7,320 nucleotides of DNA, taken from an uncultured Bacillota bacterium (GTDB taxonomy: Bacteria > Bacillota > Clostridia > Christensenellales > UBA1242). The notes under the pieces are model-generated. The model was not told where the DNA came from and ran no database searches. It was given only the letters and a program-made list of their open reading frames with translations. Position 1 is the first letter of the stretch, and the number at the start of each line of letters is the position of its first letter. The position numbers and the translations under genes are program-made. The DNA lies in the NCBI GenBank assembly GCA_900545735.1, contig URAC01000043.1, forward strand, positions 1 through 7,320, given 5' to 3'. Below, one piece after another: positions 6,670-7,320 of the stretch.

Positions 6670-7273
6670 CTAATTCAATACACGATCTATTCCTATTGAA
6701 CTAATTTTTTTGTGTTCGATATATTCTACTGCTTCTTTCAAGATTGTTTTGCCCAGTTTTCTTATTTGTTCACTATCTTTAATTAAAAGATTTAGCAATT
6801 CTTTCTCTTGATGAGTTGAAAAAATGTAATATCCTATCAAATTAAATGAACCATAAGCATTTCTTTCTGGATTAGATAAACTACTCAGATTGAAATCAAT
6901 AGGTAATTCTAATGTTTGTAAAATTTGTTTTATATCCTTTGGACATTTATCTAAATAGTTTGCATAAGCCTCATCAAACCAACATATTCTCTTAATGTTA
7001 TATTTATCATAGATATATTTATTAAAATATGAATGCACTGTTTCGTATAGTAAAGTATATCTCATTCTATTTAACTGATAATCATTATTCTTGTCTATAT
7101 AAACTTGTATTCCATTATTATAAAAACAACCCCTTATCCAATTTGGTATTTCTTTTCTTGTTGAATATTGCTTTATGTATTTAACGAAATCTTCTCTTAT
7201 ATCAAAAAATTTTGCATTTAATTTTAGGCTTTCCTTTGTTTTAAAGAGTGTTTTAAGTTTTTCAATACTATCC
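6670..7273 (-). CDS. Peptidase-MA-like (gluzincin) protein with degenerate zinc motif, 5'-truncated
   Basis: The C-terminal 201 complete codons (from 7272 down to the TAG at 6672-6670) are present; the start lies beyond the contig edge. The pattern LLYETVHSYFNKYI, then 21 residues later WFDEAYANYL, then AYGSFNLIGYYIF and a helical tail, follows the peptidase-MA-like layout (HExxH, xxxEGLAxYL, then AYxxxxxLVxYL). The Glu third-ligand position is kept (codon at 6972-6970), as are the catalytic-type Glu (7044-7042) and the second His (7035-7033). The first zinc-ligand His is Tyr (TAC at 7047-7045), so normal zinc binding is doubtful. The remaining fragment shows no membrane segment. The gene is very AT-rich (about a quarter G+C in a counted stretch) with many ATA and AGA codons, poorer in G+C than pheST, which suggests accessory origin or a second chimera. 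It converges on dacA, and the hairpins at 6529-6654 lie in its 3' region. Family assignment is by motif only; the substrate is unknown. Confidence 0.6.
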
Positions 7274-7320
7274 CTGTCTCTTATACACATCTCCGAGCCC
7301 ACGAGACTAGGCATGATCTC
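7274..7320 (-). other. Illumina Nextera i7 adapter, reverse complement (artefact)
   Basis: CTGTCTCTTATACACATCT at 7274-7292 is the reverse complement of the Tn5 mosaic end. It is followed by the read-2 adapter core, the index in reverse complement (TAGGCATG at 7308-7315) and ATCTC. It is an exact inverted copy of 1-47. The ATG it supplies on the minus strand (7314-7312) is not a real start for the protease-like gene. Confidence 0.98.

Noticed and set aside
1..7320. Composite transposon bounded by 47-base inverted repeats
   Set aside because: The repeats are the Nextera adapter with Tn5 mosaic ends added during library preparation; no transposase gene or target duplication is present.

Overview
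This window looks like one complete short contig from a metagenomic or draft assembly, not an undisturbed piece of a chromosome. Both ends carry the same 47-base Illumina Nextera i7 adapter (index bases CATGCCTA plus the 19-base Tn5 mosaic end) in inverted orientation, at 1-47 and 7274-7320. Natural sequence is therefore limited to about 48-7273. The first ~358 natural bases (48 to about 405) encode the C-terminal part of a flagellar hook-associated protein FlgK. Their base composition (about 50% G+C in the stretches I counted) and codon use (CCG, CTG, ACC) are clearly unlike the rest. They are cut off abruptly inside a conserved FlgK motif, so this part is most likely a chimeric join to DNA of another organism.

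From about 406 to 6307 the window is coherent low-G+C DNA (about one third G+C where counted; Pro almost always CCA; Trp as TGG, so no sign of UGA recoding; GGAG-type ribosome binding sites). It suggests a Gram-positive-type, low-G+C gut bacterium, probably an uncultured Clostridia-like lineage; this placement is inference from gene types and composition only. The core is a tight plus-strand cluster: pheS and pheT (the two subunits of phenylalanyl-tRNA synthetase), then, 4 bases after pheT, a PLP-dependent cysteine desulfurase of the NifS/IscS type. An intrinsic terminator at 5083-5119 closes this unit. A separately placed D-alanyl-D-alanine carboxypeptidase (DacA/PBP5 type, peptidoglycan trimming) follows and has its own strong terminator with a GAAA tetraloop at 6355-6389. 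The first three genes join tRNA charging with sulfur mobilisation (possibly for tRNA thiolation); dacA is an independent cell-envelope gene.

The right end (6390-7273) is more AT-rich. A gene-free stretch of about 280 bases holds a small GTTGTCA repeat cluster and two large hairpins, one of which reads as a minus-strand terminator. It is followed by a convergent minus-strand gene, truncated at its 5' end by the contig edge, for a peptidase-MA-like (gluzincin) protein. Its zinc-binding HExxH motif reads YETVH, so it may be a catalytically dead or altered protease relative. I see no CRISPR array, rRNA, tRNA, prophage or new multi-gene system. The most interesting biological item is the degenerate protease-like gene; the most important practical items are the adapter ends and the flgK/pheS chimera.
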